Below the pieces are notes generated by a model. The model did not search any database, was not told the origin of the DNA, and worked only from the letters and a program-made list of their open reading frames with translations. This document shows, piece after piece, positions 47,131-59,706 of a stretch of 64,000 bases of DNA. The translations under genes and the position numbers were made by a program. The DNA comes from Schistocephalus solidus (lineage: Eukaryota > Platyhelminthes > Cestoda > Diphyllobothriidea > Diphyllobothriidae). The DNA lies in the NCBI GenBank assembly GCA_017591395.1, contig WEDG01005621.1:62001-126000 (forward strand), written 5' to 3'. Position 1 is the stretch's first letter. Every line of letters begins with the position of its first letter.

Positions 47131-50100
47131 TCCTTTTCTCCGTCTTCAATCAAGTTACAGGCATAAAATGAAGTTTACCTCTGTCTGGCTTATAGTCGGG
47201 GCGGTCTTTATCTATTAAAAACCTATCCACCGAGATGAGTCAAAATACTCTACGCAAATAATGAATGATGCTGCTGTCTTTATAGAAGGACTCGGGTCTT
47301 GGTATTTATATTACTTCTTGCTGCCATCATCTCAAAATTTTAAGGAGCGGTGGGGTAAAAGGCAGGCGCTATGTATTCTTTATTGAAATCCACTTCTGTT
47401 GCAAAAATGGTGGCTTAAAAGCTAGGTAGTCAGGTGGCCTACGAATTCCCCTCGAAATCTGGGCTAAAACAGTAATGAAAAAATCAATTACAAACGCAGT
47501 TATACAAAAATGTGCCGTCGACGCGCTGCGACACCTTTTTTAAACCGTAAGACAAGGTTTCAGAAATATCTTTAACGGGGCTTGGAAGCGAAAAACTACC
47601 TGAGTAATATTGCCCAACAGTGGATATAAACACCAAAAGATAGAGAGCAAAAAGCACCGGAACGAAGGTTGGTCGATGGCTCCCACGAGCATGTTGGCCA
47701 CCATTCCGTCATTTTGCTTCCTGTCGAGCATGCAAAAGACCGGAGGCAACTAAGCGATATCGGGGTATTGAGATGCAGAGAAACGTCTGGAGTCGCTTGC
47801 TGTATATTTTGATGTTGTGAACAAACTGAAAACCAGGAGAGATGGAAAGATATTCTGCGATGTTGGGGACAAACGTGTATCAGTGGTGAGAAGAAATGAC
47901 ATGTAGTCCCTAGTCCCAGACCACATCATGTGTCTGGTTACACACCCAATTTCAACAACGCTGGAATCCCAGTAAGTGGTTCTAACCATTTGAGTTTTAC
48001 GCAGTTTAACTCACACTTCTGTGTCCTGGAGTCCATCCAATATTTCAATGATTTCCGCCGCTATGTATTGGTATATTAAATCCTTGCCTGGCGGAACAGT
48101 TATACGCATGGGGACCACGCAGGTGGACAATAAATCCAGTGGCAGTTTAAATAAAGCTAACCTGGAGAACCAACATCACGCAAACAAGCTAAAACTATTA
48201 AAAACCATAATTTTTATCCACTTGAATATGAGAAACTATGTAAAACGGCTACTAAGTTTTTTGGAAGATAGTTGTATAAAAACCGTATCTTATAAATTCG
48301 AAACGTTCTCTGCTTCTGATATATCTGTGCTTCCGGCCTTATCAGTGTGTCCGAGAATGAATCAGAGGTGTCAGTTTGACAAAGACCCTGTTCTGAAGAT
48401 CTTCTATACATAATCGCAAAAGTTGATTTTAACTCCTAGATTACTTTCTCCGATAATTTCGTTTATAAACTGAGAATTTTGACCAGGAGAACACCAGAAA
48501 AGTTGAAACTTCTACTACCTAAAAACAGCAGTGTTTGATTCTTGGTTATCGCTATCGTACGTACAAACGCAATGTTCATAGATTAAAGGTTTAAATTACC
48601 TTTAAAAATATTTTCAAATATTTCAACAATTCGGGAAATTATCTGCTAATATTACTCATTTCCTCCAACCATTGCGTAGCTATAGAAGACCACGATAGTT
48701 TTTTTTTACTGCAGGACTAGATGCCTTGAATAGCACTTAATGGGAATCCGAAGGCATAGGGTCCAGCTGACCTATTCATGACTCCTGAAAACTGCAAGGG
48801 ATATATTTAGAAATGTAGTGCTCAACTAAAATATCATTGCGTATGTCATTCCTCGCGACAAAAACGACATCCACTGCCTTTCGTGTGGGAGAAATTCTAA
48901 CTAGGGGCACCTGCTCAGCATTTTTCTTTGTAAGTCAGAAAAGAGACAAAAGCAGCATTAGTGAGCTGGCAGTCATCTTATGAGCGCCAGTAACGTTATC
49001 CGAAGACATTCGGCAGATTATTTGGCTTACTTAGGTTTTAAATCAGTAAATTTACCCAAACTGACTATATTTGTATGGCTATGGTATTAGTGAAACATGT
49101 ATATACCTGAAGAGTTCAATTAATTTTCCTTGGTCTACACTGACGGGACTATGTGTAGTGATGTTGAATATCACTCAATTACTTAAAAAGAAGTAATATA
49201 AGTAAATAGGGGTTTGGATGATCAGAAATAGAGAATAGTAGAGGGTCTGGAAATAGCCACGCAAGTAACAAAGTAATTGGCTTCTATGCAGTTAGTCTGT
49301 GCACAGAGGAAAAGTGTGTGAAAACCCGACTCCTGAGGGTTACAGGTGAAACCATACTCACATCACAAGTACTAGCTAACAGCCGAAAAACGTGATTCAC
49401 CGGTAACCTGCCGCTGTTTGACAAAGCTGCGAGGGTTCCGGATCATCAGTTGATCCTCCAGCATTCCCTGGGTGCTTTTTGGTGGATACTTCAGTTTACA
49501 AATTGCTTCTTTATAATTTCCTCAGAAATTAATCGCTAACTTGGAGTAAATAAGTTTATTTAAAGGGAACTAGGCATAGACTAAAAGTTGATATGACTAT
49601 TCAAGCTGACTCTTCTCAGCCACACAGATATAACCGCGTAATATGCATTAAAATACCAGCAGGCAGTCAGTAGTATATTTAGATGTGGAACCATACTCAC
49701 AGCACAGATACTAGCTTCCTTCAAATGGACTGATTTACTTCAACTAAGCGATTAATGTCTGAGAAAATTAAAAAGCAGCAAAACCTGACTTCGTTAGCTT
49801 CGCTTGCTGTTAGCAAACGCTGTTCTTGTGACCCTTGGGTAATTTTTAGGATATAGATAAACACTCAAATGAAGGTAAGGTTTCCTTCTTGGACGTCGGT
49901 ACAAGTAAAGAGCCCAACAATGGGATTCCCGATAACCTCCGTCAAAACAGAACCAGGTATGTACGATACACGGAAGTTAGAAATTTAATTTACCTTATTT
50001 TGAACTGAAATCCAGCACGCTGGTCGCGGAAATAATTATAAAATTTGTTCGTTTATCACCTTAGCAGCTGGTCTTAGAGTACCATTCTCGACCAGTATGA

Positions 50101-53100
50101 TTTAACATAAAAAAGATACAGAAAACTTGCAAACCGAGATTGTTTTTGTGCATTCACTTCAATACTGTCGGTTTTGTCTTTGAATTTGTTGATTTTGCAT
50201 GCGTTTATCATAAAGCGCAGAGATACGGTGTAATAAGCGTATAAGCTGTAAAGTTTTCTCTTTGTGTAATTCTGCTAATAGCTGCATAAATGGTTAACAT
50301 CATATTACGCAGAGCGATTCTTTGTGTACAGAGAACTTTCGAGAAATTTTATTCGCCCTCGGATCATCATAAATACTGCCCATTCCAACCTTCACCTCAT
50401 TGACGTTGCCCATTGTTACTTGACAAAATTATCAAAGTCGTCCATTATCATCCTTTACTGTGCATTAACCTATGAAAACAATGAATATGTCAGACGAGAA
50501 TTTATTAGTAGCAAGCACAAGCTGCTAAATAATTTTCTGAATCGGTCAACTGATTGTTTCACATCATTTTATTTCAAAGAGTGGACAAAAGGTTTCCAGA
50601 GATTTGGATAAAGACCTGTCAAATGAACGTTTTGACGGCGATCGAGGCAAATAAAACACTTTTAAACATGATTTGTAAAATTTATTGTCTATACCTGATA
50701 AATATCCTAATTTTGAATGTCTTTCGAGTAAACGTTAATGATCAAAGAAGTAATTATATTTAGGTAAAAGAATAAATTTTTTCTTATAACCCTTAGCTTT
50801 ATTTACTACAGTGGCTAGATTTCCACCAAACCATAACCGTGGAAAATTTTAATTTGGGGCAGTTTTAAATTAAATAATAAATCGATCTTAAAATGAAAAA
50901 TCAAATAAAATGAAGACATACAATATTAATGGTAGTATGTTTACTAAGTGTATATATATAAAAGAACGAGTGATGAAATGTTAAGTAAATAGGAGAGTAA
51001 CTTGCATTTATACTCCAAATGAATTCGCATGGTATATCTGCGAATGCTGCCGTTTTCAAACAAACAAGCCTGAGTAGCTGATTTATTTACAAATTTTTGT
51101 CTTTGGAATTAACATTTTCGGGCCACATGTACAAAAAGCAGTGCAGGTTTTAAGAACATCGTCAAACACAGAGCTACTGAAATAGGTTCCTCTTTGAAAT
51201 AATTGACCTCGTTTTGCAAATAAGAGCCTTTTTTACAATTTATCAATTTCAAATTTTTGCTAAATAATGCAGCTTTTGACCAGTTATATATACTGACAGA
51301 AATGTATGTTTATCCCAATTCTTCGACGAGCTACGAAAAATATCCCTTTCTACCGATTCCCGGCAGCACTCATCAACTCCTCTCCTTGTATACTTTACTA
51401 AAACATTAAATTCGTCATCAGCATCCTTACCTCATGGTTTCGGTTTCTTTAATCAACGTCGTTGGATAAAATGTAATGCTTACAATCGCACAAATGTACA
51501 AGCTCAATAAAACTTAAAACGTTTGCACCTCTTCAAAACTGAGGCTAGCTTAAATTTCTAGTCTCATATTTATTTTCACACAAACATGTTTAAATCACAA
51601 AGGTGTAAAATAACACAGCCAAATGGAATGTGCCTCTCCAAGTTTATGAAGTTTCTATTAGACAGGCATGTCGAAACAATAGGTCAAATTAAGTATGTCT
51701 AAGTTTGGCCATTTGAGTAAACATAAGATTTTACTGACTCCTCCATTCATGTGTTTTTTTTAATAACGTTTGATCAACAAACCCATTGATCCCTTTGAAA
51801 GTTGGAATTTTCTAAAGGACATGGCATATCATCCAAATAGGGAAATTGAAATATCGCATACGTGCAAGGCATAGAACACTGATCTGTTTGCCAAAAACAA
51901 TGAATGGCATTCATGTTTTGACGAATACATTATATGCTTTGGCAAATAAATTAAACAGCCTAACATTGCTTTACTTTTAGAGCTTTTCACTTTATTTAAA
52001 GACAAATTTTATTGATAACGCCTGGATATATCGGCGAACGCTGTTGTCATGATTTCTATATTCATGTTTTTAAGATGCCAAACATGAAAGTTGAAGATGC
52101 GTTTGCTGCTTATAATGGCCGTTTATGCCGGGTACCTGTAGTGTTGTCTTTGCAACCGATAAATTTTAGCATATTGTGCAGGGACCGTAGATCTCCTTGA
52201 AAAGTCTTTCTTCAATTGACTAAAACTAGATCCATTTTTGTATGGCCAAAACATTCGGTTTTTCACAAGCCATTTCGACCACGCGATGAATGCAAATGTT
52301 ATTCCCATGAATCTAGGCGAGATCTACGATATTTGATTTTGGGCTAGACCTCTTCATGTATTCCTTTTTGATGAAGAGTCACTTGTTCACAAAAAAAAAC
52401 GTTTCACCAAATAAATTGACCTATCACTTACTGTTTTTTTCAATTAGCTTCTTTTCATAATAGAATTGTAAATATTAATTGAATTTTTGAATGGTAACTG
52501 CGTATGCAAGGCCTTGATTGTGACTCAGGGACTTACATTTTCTTCATTTAGTTACTAAACCGTTGAAATTTATCGAAATTTAATATCGATTTATGTAATT
52601 TTTTGTGTTGCCTCAATCACTCAATTAGAAATCACCATATTAATAGGCATTTTAGAGCTTAGTATGAAAGGCGAAAATGGGGTTAAGCAAAATATCCATC
52701 GAATCTCCAGTTGACAGTTTGAATTTTTTTGACATGTCCATACCGCAAGAAATTTGCATTCGTTTGCGAGTGGTTATCCTTAGACAGTACGCGTTCTGGA
52801 ATTTAAAAAATGCATGACTGTCATTCCAACGTCATTTACGATATTCCATGTGCGCAACTTGGACCATTCTGTGTAGGATCGTTAATGGCTGTCTTATGCT
52901 TATACAAATATTGCTCCAAAACCAGTTTAGAAACTCCAACTATAAGCCGGTGCATTTAAAGTAACTTCAAAAGTTCTAATACGTTTTTACAATGTTTAGT
53001 GCTTACCATCCATGCCCATTTAAAAACTGCATCCGTGCATCCTGGAGAATGATCACAGATTTTTTTCCCAGCTTTTTAACCATAATAAAAAATTAAAATA

Positions 53101-54714
53101 AGATATCTTGCGGACTGTGCAAACTATGGTCTTTTCCAATTATAGCCTAAATGAACAAATTAATCGTCCACGGACTTAGTTGCTAATTGGTTTTTATGAC
53201 CTGCGCAAAACAAAAAGGCCGGGTACAAAATTGTAATCTAAATTAAGCGAACAATCAGTGTGCAACTTGTATAGTTTCCTTTCACGCGTTGCTCTCTGGC
53301 AGTAGACCGTCAGTCGGCAGTGTAAAAATGGTGCTATCATCCTTCGTTATTCGTAGCCAAAGCGTTCTATCGCAAAACGCACCCCGCCTGCAATATTCAG
53401 TTTCACGTTAGCCATAACCATTTCGTCAATTTATCTTCAACATGTATTTTTAAAAACATATATTTGAAAGGAAGAAAGCTTAATGAATCGAGCTTTTTCA
53501 CAGATTTAATTATGATAAAAACATAGGTCATCTAAACAAATATCTAAAGCAATTCGTACGAAGTATTTTTGTTCTAACAATTAAAGACAGACTTCAGGAA
53601 TACAACTCGTGCCCATGTCCTCCTGTACATTTTTATTGACACTCGATTGTTTTCATTTCCTGCTAAAAATAAAGTTTGATTTAAATACTTTGAAATTTTT
53701 TTCGTGAAAAGCATTTTGTTGTTTAACTCTGCCAAAAAGCGTTAAATGCTTATCTACCTAAAGGAATACGAGGCCAAAGGAATGTTCGGTTCTTATTATT
53801 TTATTACTGAGAGTACAAATAAATCTAGAGACACGAAGAATCTTGTGGATTGGGAGAATTGTAGCATTAATAAAATAGATTTAAATAATTTCCTGTTTTG
53901 AAGATTATTCAATAATGTATTGCTACAACTAATATACAGCATACAACTTTCTGTGTATTTCAATTTTTTTATTGTCCTTTAACAAAAAAGAACCCTTTCC
54001 TGAGACGTTTTTGTCATGTAAGTTAAGTATGCTTTCGGTTCGGTAAACTTTGTAAAGGCATTAACTGGATGTAAAAGACTCACGACTTGTGTGTAGCATT
54101 CTTCAAATTTATTCATGCTTTTTAATTGAAAAAAAATTATCTCGACGACTGCATGTGAGATACTGAGGTCGTGATAAATAAATCACTGAAATATCTAAAA
54201 GAATAACTTTTTTTATTTAAAAATATCGGGATAATTTTTCTTCTGCTTTCAACCGATGAACTTGAAACCTGGTGCTGCATTAATATTAGATGAAAAACTA
54301 ATTTTAAAAGATAGTCGTACACAGAAGTGGGAGGCTAAATGAGTGCCTGTTCTTATAGCCCTTTCCAGCCACATTGTTGACTAAACGTTTGCCTAAGCTG
54401 ATAAAATACGGGCCTCATCATTCAGAAACGCAATTTTGCGTCCCATATTCTTCACATCCATCACTGTTGAAGAAGTAAAAAGGTGAAGTTTCCAAGGATA
54501 TATATTCGCCAATCATACAAACTTAGCATCACATACAGCAAATCGTTTGACGCTAAAAAAATTGAAGAATGCCCACCAAAGGTTGCTCTGATAATATTGA
54601 AAGGGAGGAAGATATCACAACTTTAGGAGGAGAAGAAGATGAAAAATAATAAGATGAAGAGGGCATCGCTCGAAAAAAATGTTTCTTAGCCTGACGTTAC
54701 AGATTCTTACTCGA
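47131..54714. other. Spacer with a weak candidate exon pair
   Basis: Minus-strand blocks at 48161-48015 and from 47960 may be exons (see findings). Frames at 48021-48413 and 50324-50611 (plus) have no recognised domain. A 28-bp sequence is repeated at 49.35 and 49.69 kb. Confidence 0.4.
54625..54664 (+). repeat. Short purine-rich low-complexity stretch
   Basis: AGGAGGAGAAGAAGATGAAA followed by more A/G-rich sequence, next to the inverted-pair element. Confidence 0.7.
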
Positions 54715-54899
54715 ACCCATCATCAGGGACGGTAGCAGATGAGGGCGATAAAGTTACAATGTACGCAGGATTTATAGTGCATTGTGACCACGCGATCACG
54801 TGCGTACCACAAATAACTGCTAACTCGATCGCCGCCGGGTGTCGAACTTGATGGGATGATAGCTTGGCCATCCTATCGAAGTCGATATTGACCTTGATG

Positions 54900-54937
<38 letters not shown>

Positions 54938-55098
54938 TTTGGATGTTGGTGTGATAATTGTATGGCAAGTTGCCTCACCATCCTTTGAGTTGTTGGTCTC
55001 CCGCATCCACCCTCCACGTAATTCATTTCCCTTCTCAGACGATGCCTCAGAACAGAATATGGAAAAGGGTGGTCATTGCGCTTGTTGGCAGACTGCGG
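54715..55098 (-). repeat. Unknown dispersed element, minus copy of an inverted pair
   Basis: On the minus strand this block shares with 55566-55895 the ordered pieces GAGGCATCG, CAGATGCGGG-like, GTGAGGCAA/GTGAGCCAA, ATCACACCAACA and the perfect 20-mer GTACGCACGTGATCGCGTGG. It carries a CAT microsatellite that the plus copy lacks. No known protein family was recognised in its frames. Confidence 0.75.
54900..54937 (+). repeat. (CAT)12 microsatellite
   Basis: Twelve perfect CAT triplets at 54901-54936. They produce poly-Ser, poly-Met and poly-Asp runs in overlapping frames, so those frames are not evidence of genes. Confidence 0.98.
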
Positions 55099-55565
55099 GT
55101 TCAAGAACCATAACTCCATCAGTTCGGGGCTTACATGGTTATCAACGCTTGCATAGACATTTACCTACTAAAACTTCTAAAATATCTCTGAGTTTCCAAC
55201 CAATATTCTGAGATGATATCTTCGTCGCAATAAAATGGGAGCAGGTGGAGGCATTCAATGAACACATCAACCCAATTTTCCCGAAGATACAATTAGCGAG
55301 GGAATAGGAATAAAACAACCAACTATTCTTTCCGAAATTCCTCGTTTGCCGCACAGATGGTTGTCATTAAAGCGAAATTGTTCAGGAAAATGAAAAATAG
55401 AATGCAAGAACTAAACCTGAACAACAACCACCCGGTCAGTCACAAATGCATCCGTGAGACACTTTACCGACGCGTGAAGACACATGACAGTAAAAGCGTT
55501 TCACGAGGCCGAAATCTTCGCAAGAGGTGATAACCGTGTGAGTTGCGAGCTGTTCGATTCGAAGT

Positions 55566-55895
55566 TCTCAGGCCCTTAGTCCACATACAAGCACAATGAC
55601 CTCCAGTTCCCATGTTCTGATCTGAGGCATCGCCTGAGCGTCGTGTTGGGCAGATGCGGGTGACCAACACCTCCAATAACGGTGAGCCAAATTGTCCGGT
55701 CAGTATCACACCAACAGCCAACATGGTTAATGAGATCACGGCCAAGCCATCATCAGATCAATTACGACTCCCAGCGGTGATCGCGAGAGCTGTTAATTGT
55801 AGTACGCACGTGATCGCGTGGCCAATACGTACTGGAAATACAACGTACCTTATTCCTCTATCAACCTTATCTGGCAATCTGTCTGGTGACGAGGC
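55566..55895 (+). repeat. Unknown dispersed element, plus copy of an inverted pair
   Basis: Partner of the block at 54715-55098 in opposite orientation, about 470 bp away. One frame is open for 82 codons (SITPTANMVNEITAK...), and a matching peptide-level similarity (IITPTSK, CGTHVIAW against CSTHVIAW) is seen in the minus copy. Past coding capacity is therefore possible but unproven. Confidence 0.75.
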
Positions 55896-58800
55896 CAATT
55901 AACTTCTCGTTCATGTGCTCGCATATTCTCCTCCTTAACTGCTTCCTGTTCACTTTGATCAGCATGTCGATGCTGTGTCAGTTTAGTCTTTTTATGCAAA
56001 TATCAAAATTTGGCATCCCCCGCCTTTACTACCGTCGAGTTCTAATTTGTATCTGTGCCGTGCTGAAACATGGTCAGATCGTTTGGAGTAGGTTAACTAT
56101 TGATTGTATTCCAATGGTATTTCCTACTGTCCAAGATCAGGCAGTATCATTTGACCTCTCTCGCCACGAAGAGAATTCTGCAATGCATTGCGTAGGCAAT
56201 ACAAAAGTAAAAAGTGTCTGAGAGAACGGCATCTTTCCAGTTTTTATACCTCTTTTTGTTCCAGTCCTTACATCCCTGCCCTCTAAAGTGCTTTACGTGC
56301 TGGGGTAAGTTGATGTCATTAAAATGACGGGAGCTTGATTCTTTCCTTGCCTGGATTCAAGAATGCGCATTAAAATGGTGTGAGCCTGGGCGGTGCATTG
56401 CGCAATTTTTAGGCAGTCAGCAATTTTACTCCATTTAGGTTCCTTGTGCTACACCACGTTTTCGTCACACCCTAAGCTTTTGTCGTTGGGGCGAGATGTG
56501 GACAGTAGCTGCAGCAGCAGCATCCGCCTGCTTTGTTTGAATTGATGCCACCTTGTACCTTAAGTATTGCCAGCATCGCGTGCTATGAGTTAACTTGGCC
56601 AGGGTGTGACAGTTGTATTCTTTCCATCAACACCTCTTCTATGAATTTGAAACAAATCTTCCTAAGAGCGTGAGCATCAGTCAGTAGTTCGAACTCATGG
56701 CTAACTAGGTCCCTACGTCAATTTTAATGTCACTACAAAGTCGTTTGATGGTGAAAGATATGCGCCAGATTGATTGCTGCTCTACATATCCAGTGCTTTC
56801 AATACGATCCTATTATTCTTAAGTAAATATTACTTACTGTGAACGTGGATTTACAAGGATAACCATGATTTTAGTGGTAATCTTATACATAGGTCGAACG
56901 TGACCAGCTTGTCAGCAAGGACGGTATTTTAGGCTTTTTCTCTCAAACTAATGGAACGCCAACATGCCTAGCTACATTAAATGACCCATGACTGCTACAC
57001 AATAATATCCTCCCCTCGGAACGTCTTCTTAAATGCGCACAAGGTGACAACTATTTTGGCAACTTACCCTTTATTCTCCTTGTTGAATTTCAGATCTGTT
57101 CGCGAGTTCGCATGTTGGAATAAAATATGACATTATCTTTTCTATCACCAGCGTCTTTGTTAAGTATAACAAGACAATTTTTTCATTACTGATTAACTCA
57201 CAATGATAACCTGATGAGAACCTAAAGAAACAAGATTATTTTCCAACAACGTCACTGATGCTCTTATGAGTGCCTTTAATAATTAACAAAAAAACGTCAT
57301 ATTTGACGAGGATACTGAAAAGACGTATTGAAAGATTTGGTTTTTACCAAAGTAGTCTGCCTGCAAACTGTATACGTTTTCCTAAAGTTGGTGTCTGTTT
57401 CTAAGTATGGAGCGCAAATAAGTTATATTTTCTTAATCCACGCAAATTGCTCGATGGTAAACAATGTGAAATATAATGACGGTGGACATCTAAATGACTT
57501 TTTCGCAGAAATTTAGATAAATGATATTATTTTGCTTGAGAAAGTATCAAATGAAAAGATCGATAGAGCAAAACATTCAGGTTTATTTAGACATTTTTGA
57601 GAATACGCGAACTACAGGTCTAGCCTAAATTACTTAACAGCTCTCCCAGATTAGTGCGTGGCAAGACTTTTTCTAGTTTTCTAGTCTATCCATTCAATGC
57701 TTAATGTTTCATTTCAATCAGTTTAAATATTTCAAATTAGCCAATGACAAATCTGAATGTCAGTTGCATCTATTCCTCATTTAAATTTTTTGAGATGGAA
57801 TTTAAAAGTATCTGATAAGTTATATTTAGTTCACATAACACTGTCTTATCATAAAACAAATCACACAATGATTTATAACAGATACCTTCAGTTAGCTTGA
57901 CGCTTCGTCATGGGTATTATTATAGGTTTTTGGCCTAATTAGAATTACTCAATAAAGGTACAATGCACTTGACGAATATCTGGGAAATTTATATTGTATA
58001 AAGCCAGATGGCTATTTAAAACGTTATAGTCATAGGTTTTGCTGGCCAAATCATTTAGTCGTACATTACACGGAAAATTGTTTGTGCTCTGAAATACCGT
58101 TTGGATGGAAAAAGAAACAGCTATTTATTTTAATTTGTTTTATTTATTTTTATATTCATAATCATATATTTTGTTTTTTTATTTTTATATTATGTTCTGT
58201 GATTTGAGTATTATATTTTATATTATTTTACATATTTTATATATATTTACATTTATTTATTTTGATAAATCCATAGGCAAAGTGAACCTATGTCATTCAA
58301 CTATGCTGGAACTACGTGCAAACGTTTTTGGTTATTTTTAAATATTAAAAAATTTAAATATTTGAAACGTAAAACCGTATACCGTCGACTCTAACCTGAT
58401 GTTGGCTATGCGTGGATGGGACTGAAAAATGGAATATGTGATGTGTGCTAGAAAAGGCACATCTTATCGTTTTGATTGCATTAATTGCCAACCAGTTCAC
58501 GGCGCATAAACAGTGCTTTCGAAAGAAGCTGTAGAAGAGATATGTGATAAAGCTCGTTTCTATCGTTTAAGAATATGTTTAGTAGCAGTGTTAAATTTGA
58601 TAGTCAGTGATAACTTTGCACGGAAATCTGGATCACATCTTCGATTGTTGGAAGGTTGAATGACTTAAACAGATCCGTGGCATTCAGTATAAATCTTAGT
58701 TCACAAACATCAAGTTTGGTATCTGTCAATCAATACTATTTTACAAAACATAGGTTGACAGTTGCTTCGTCCTGAAATATGGGTATCTAGCGTAGTGTAC

Positions 58801-59448
58801 GTAAGCCATCCGATTGAGGCCATCAGAAAATATAATAACCAGCAGAGCAGATGATAAACGCACAAATATTCTTTTTCAAATTTACAGTGGCATTCAGCTA
58901 GAAGTATATAATTTTCATCCAGTAAGAGACCTTAAAGGCTGAACAAACGAGCTGTAGTGAAATTTCCAGATAAGATGTTTTACTCATTACAAAAACATCG
59001 AAACCACGCTCGGCATCTTACATGACTAGCTAGCATATTCAAAACGTGGAATACTCACTAAAATTCTAGACAAGTGTGTATTGGTTATATATGCAAATTA
59101 AAGGTCAAAGTACATATGTAAAGTTGATACAGGAGTACGTAAGTTTTCTGATTCAAATTGCCAGTGTTTACGAAAAATTTGAGAAACTCCCAAAATTGGC
59201 GCCATTGAATAAACCAAAGTTTTGAAAAACTTATAAGAACCTTAAACGAATTAAAAAATAAAAGAAATCTGAAAAGAAGTATTACTTTGTTTAGAAATGC
59301 CAATTTTTTGTAAAAGCGGCAACTAACAAATAACGTAAAAATTCAATGTCACTAACAAATGTAAATTGACATATCAGTTTAAATATTAAACAACAAAAAT
59401 GTGTCTGTACTAGACAACTTTCATTTCGACAGATTGCTCTATAGTAAT
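55896..59448. other. Spacer without recognised genes
   Basis: One 111-codon plus frame (55886-56221) lacks recognised motifs. Becomes very AT-rich after 57 kb. Confidence 0.55.
58118..58262. repeat. Very AT-rich low-complexity stretch
   Basis: Imperfect TTTAT/TATTT repeats for about 145 bp with almost no G or C. No coding capacity. Confidence 0.9.
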
Positions 59449-59706
59449 TTACGATAGAAGATTACAACAAATATCAGATCTTAACGAAGTATGTTTGAGC
59501 ACCACAACAATTTCTTTATTGTTCTGGGATTTTAATCTCCTGTAGAGTCCATCCTCAGAAATAGTAACAGCAACAAAAGGGGCACTTGTTGGGTGGTTCA
59601 AACCAGTCCCTTTTTGGCTGCTGCTATCTCTGACGAAAGGACTCCTACAGGAGTTTGTAAGCTGAGAGTAGTAAACGAATTGTGACGGTGCTCCAACAGA
59701 CCTCAT
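59449..59706 (-). repeat. Possible retroelement 3' end
   Basis: The minus strand has an 85-codon open frame whose DNA reads TCTGAGGATGGACTCTACAG, then AATAAAGAAATTGTTG. This arrangement reminds me of Penelope-like or non-LTR element 3' ends in worms. I see no RT or endonuclease motif here, so this is a family resemblance from memory only. Confidence 0.25.

Noticed and set aside
47750..48161. Kinase or TMEM26-like gene for the candidate exon pair
   Set aside because: Short resemblances (YIAAEI, GTRDYMS, QNDG) do not occur in the right order for either family, so I give no family name.
54707..55211. Frames with poly-Asp, poly-Met and poly-Ser runs
   Set aside because: The runs are the CAT microsatellite read in different frames. 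The open frames follow from the repeat.
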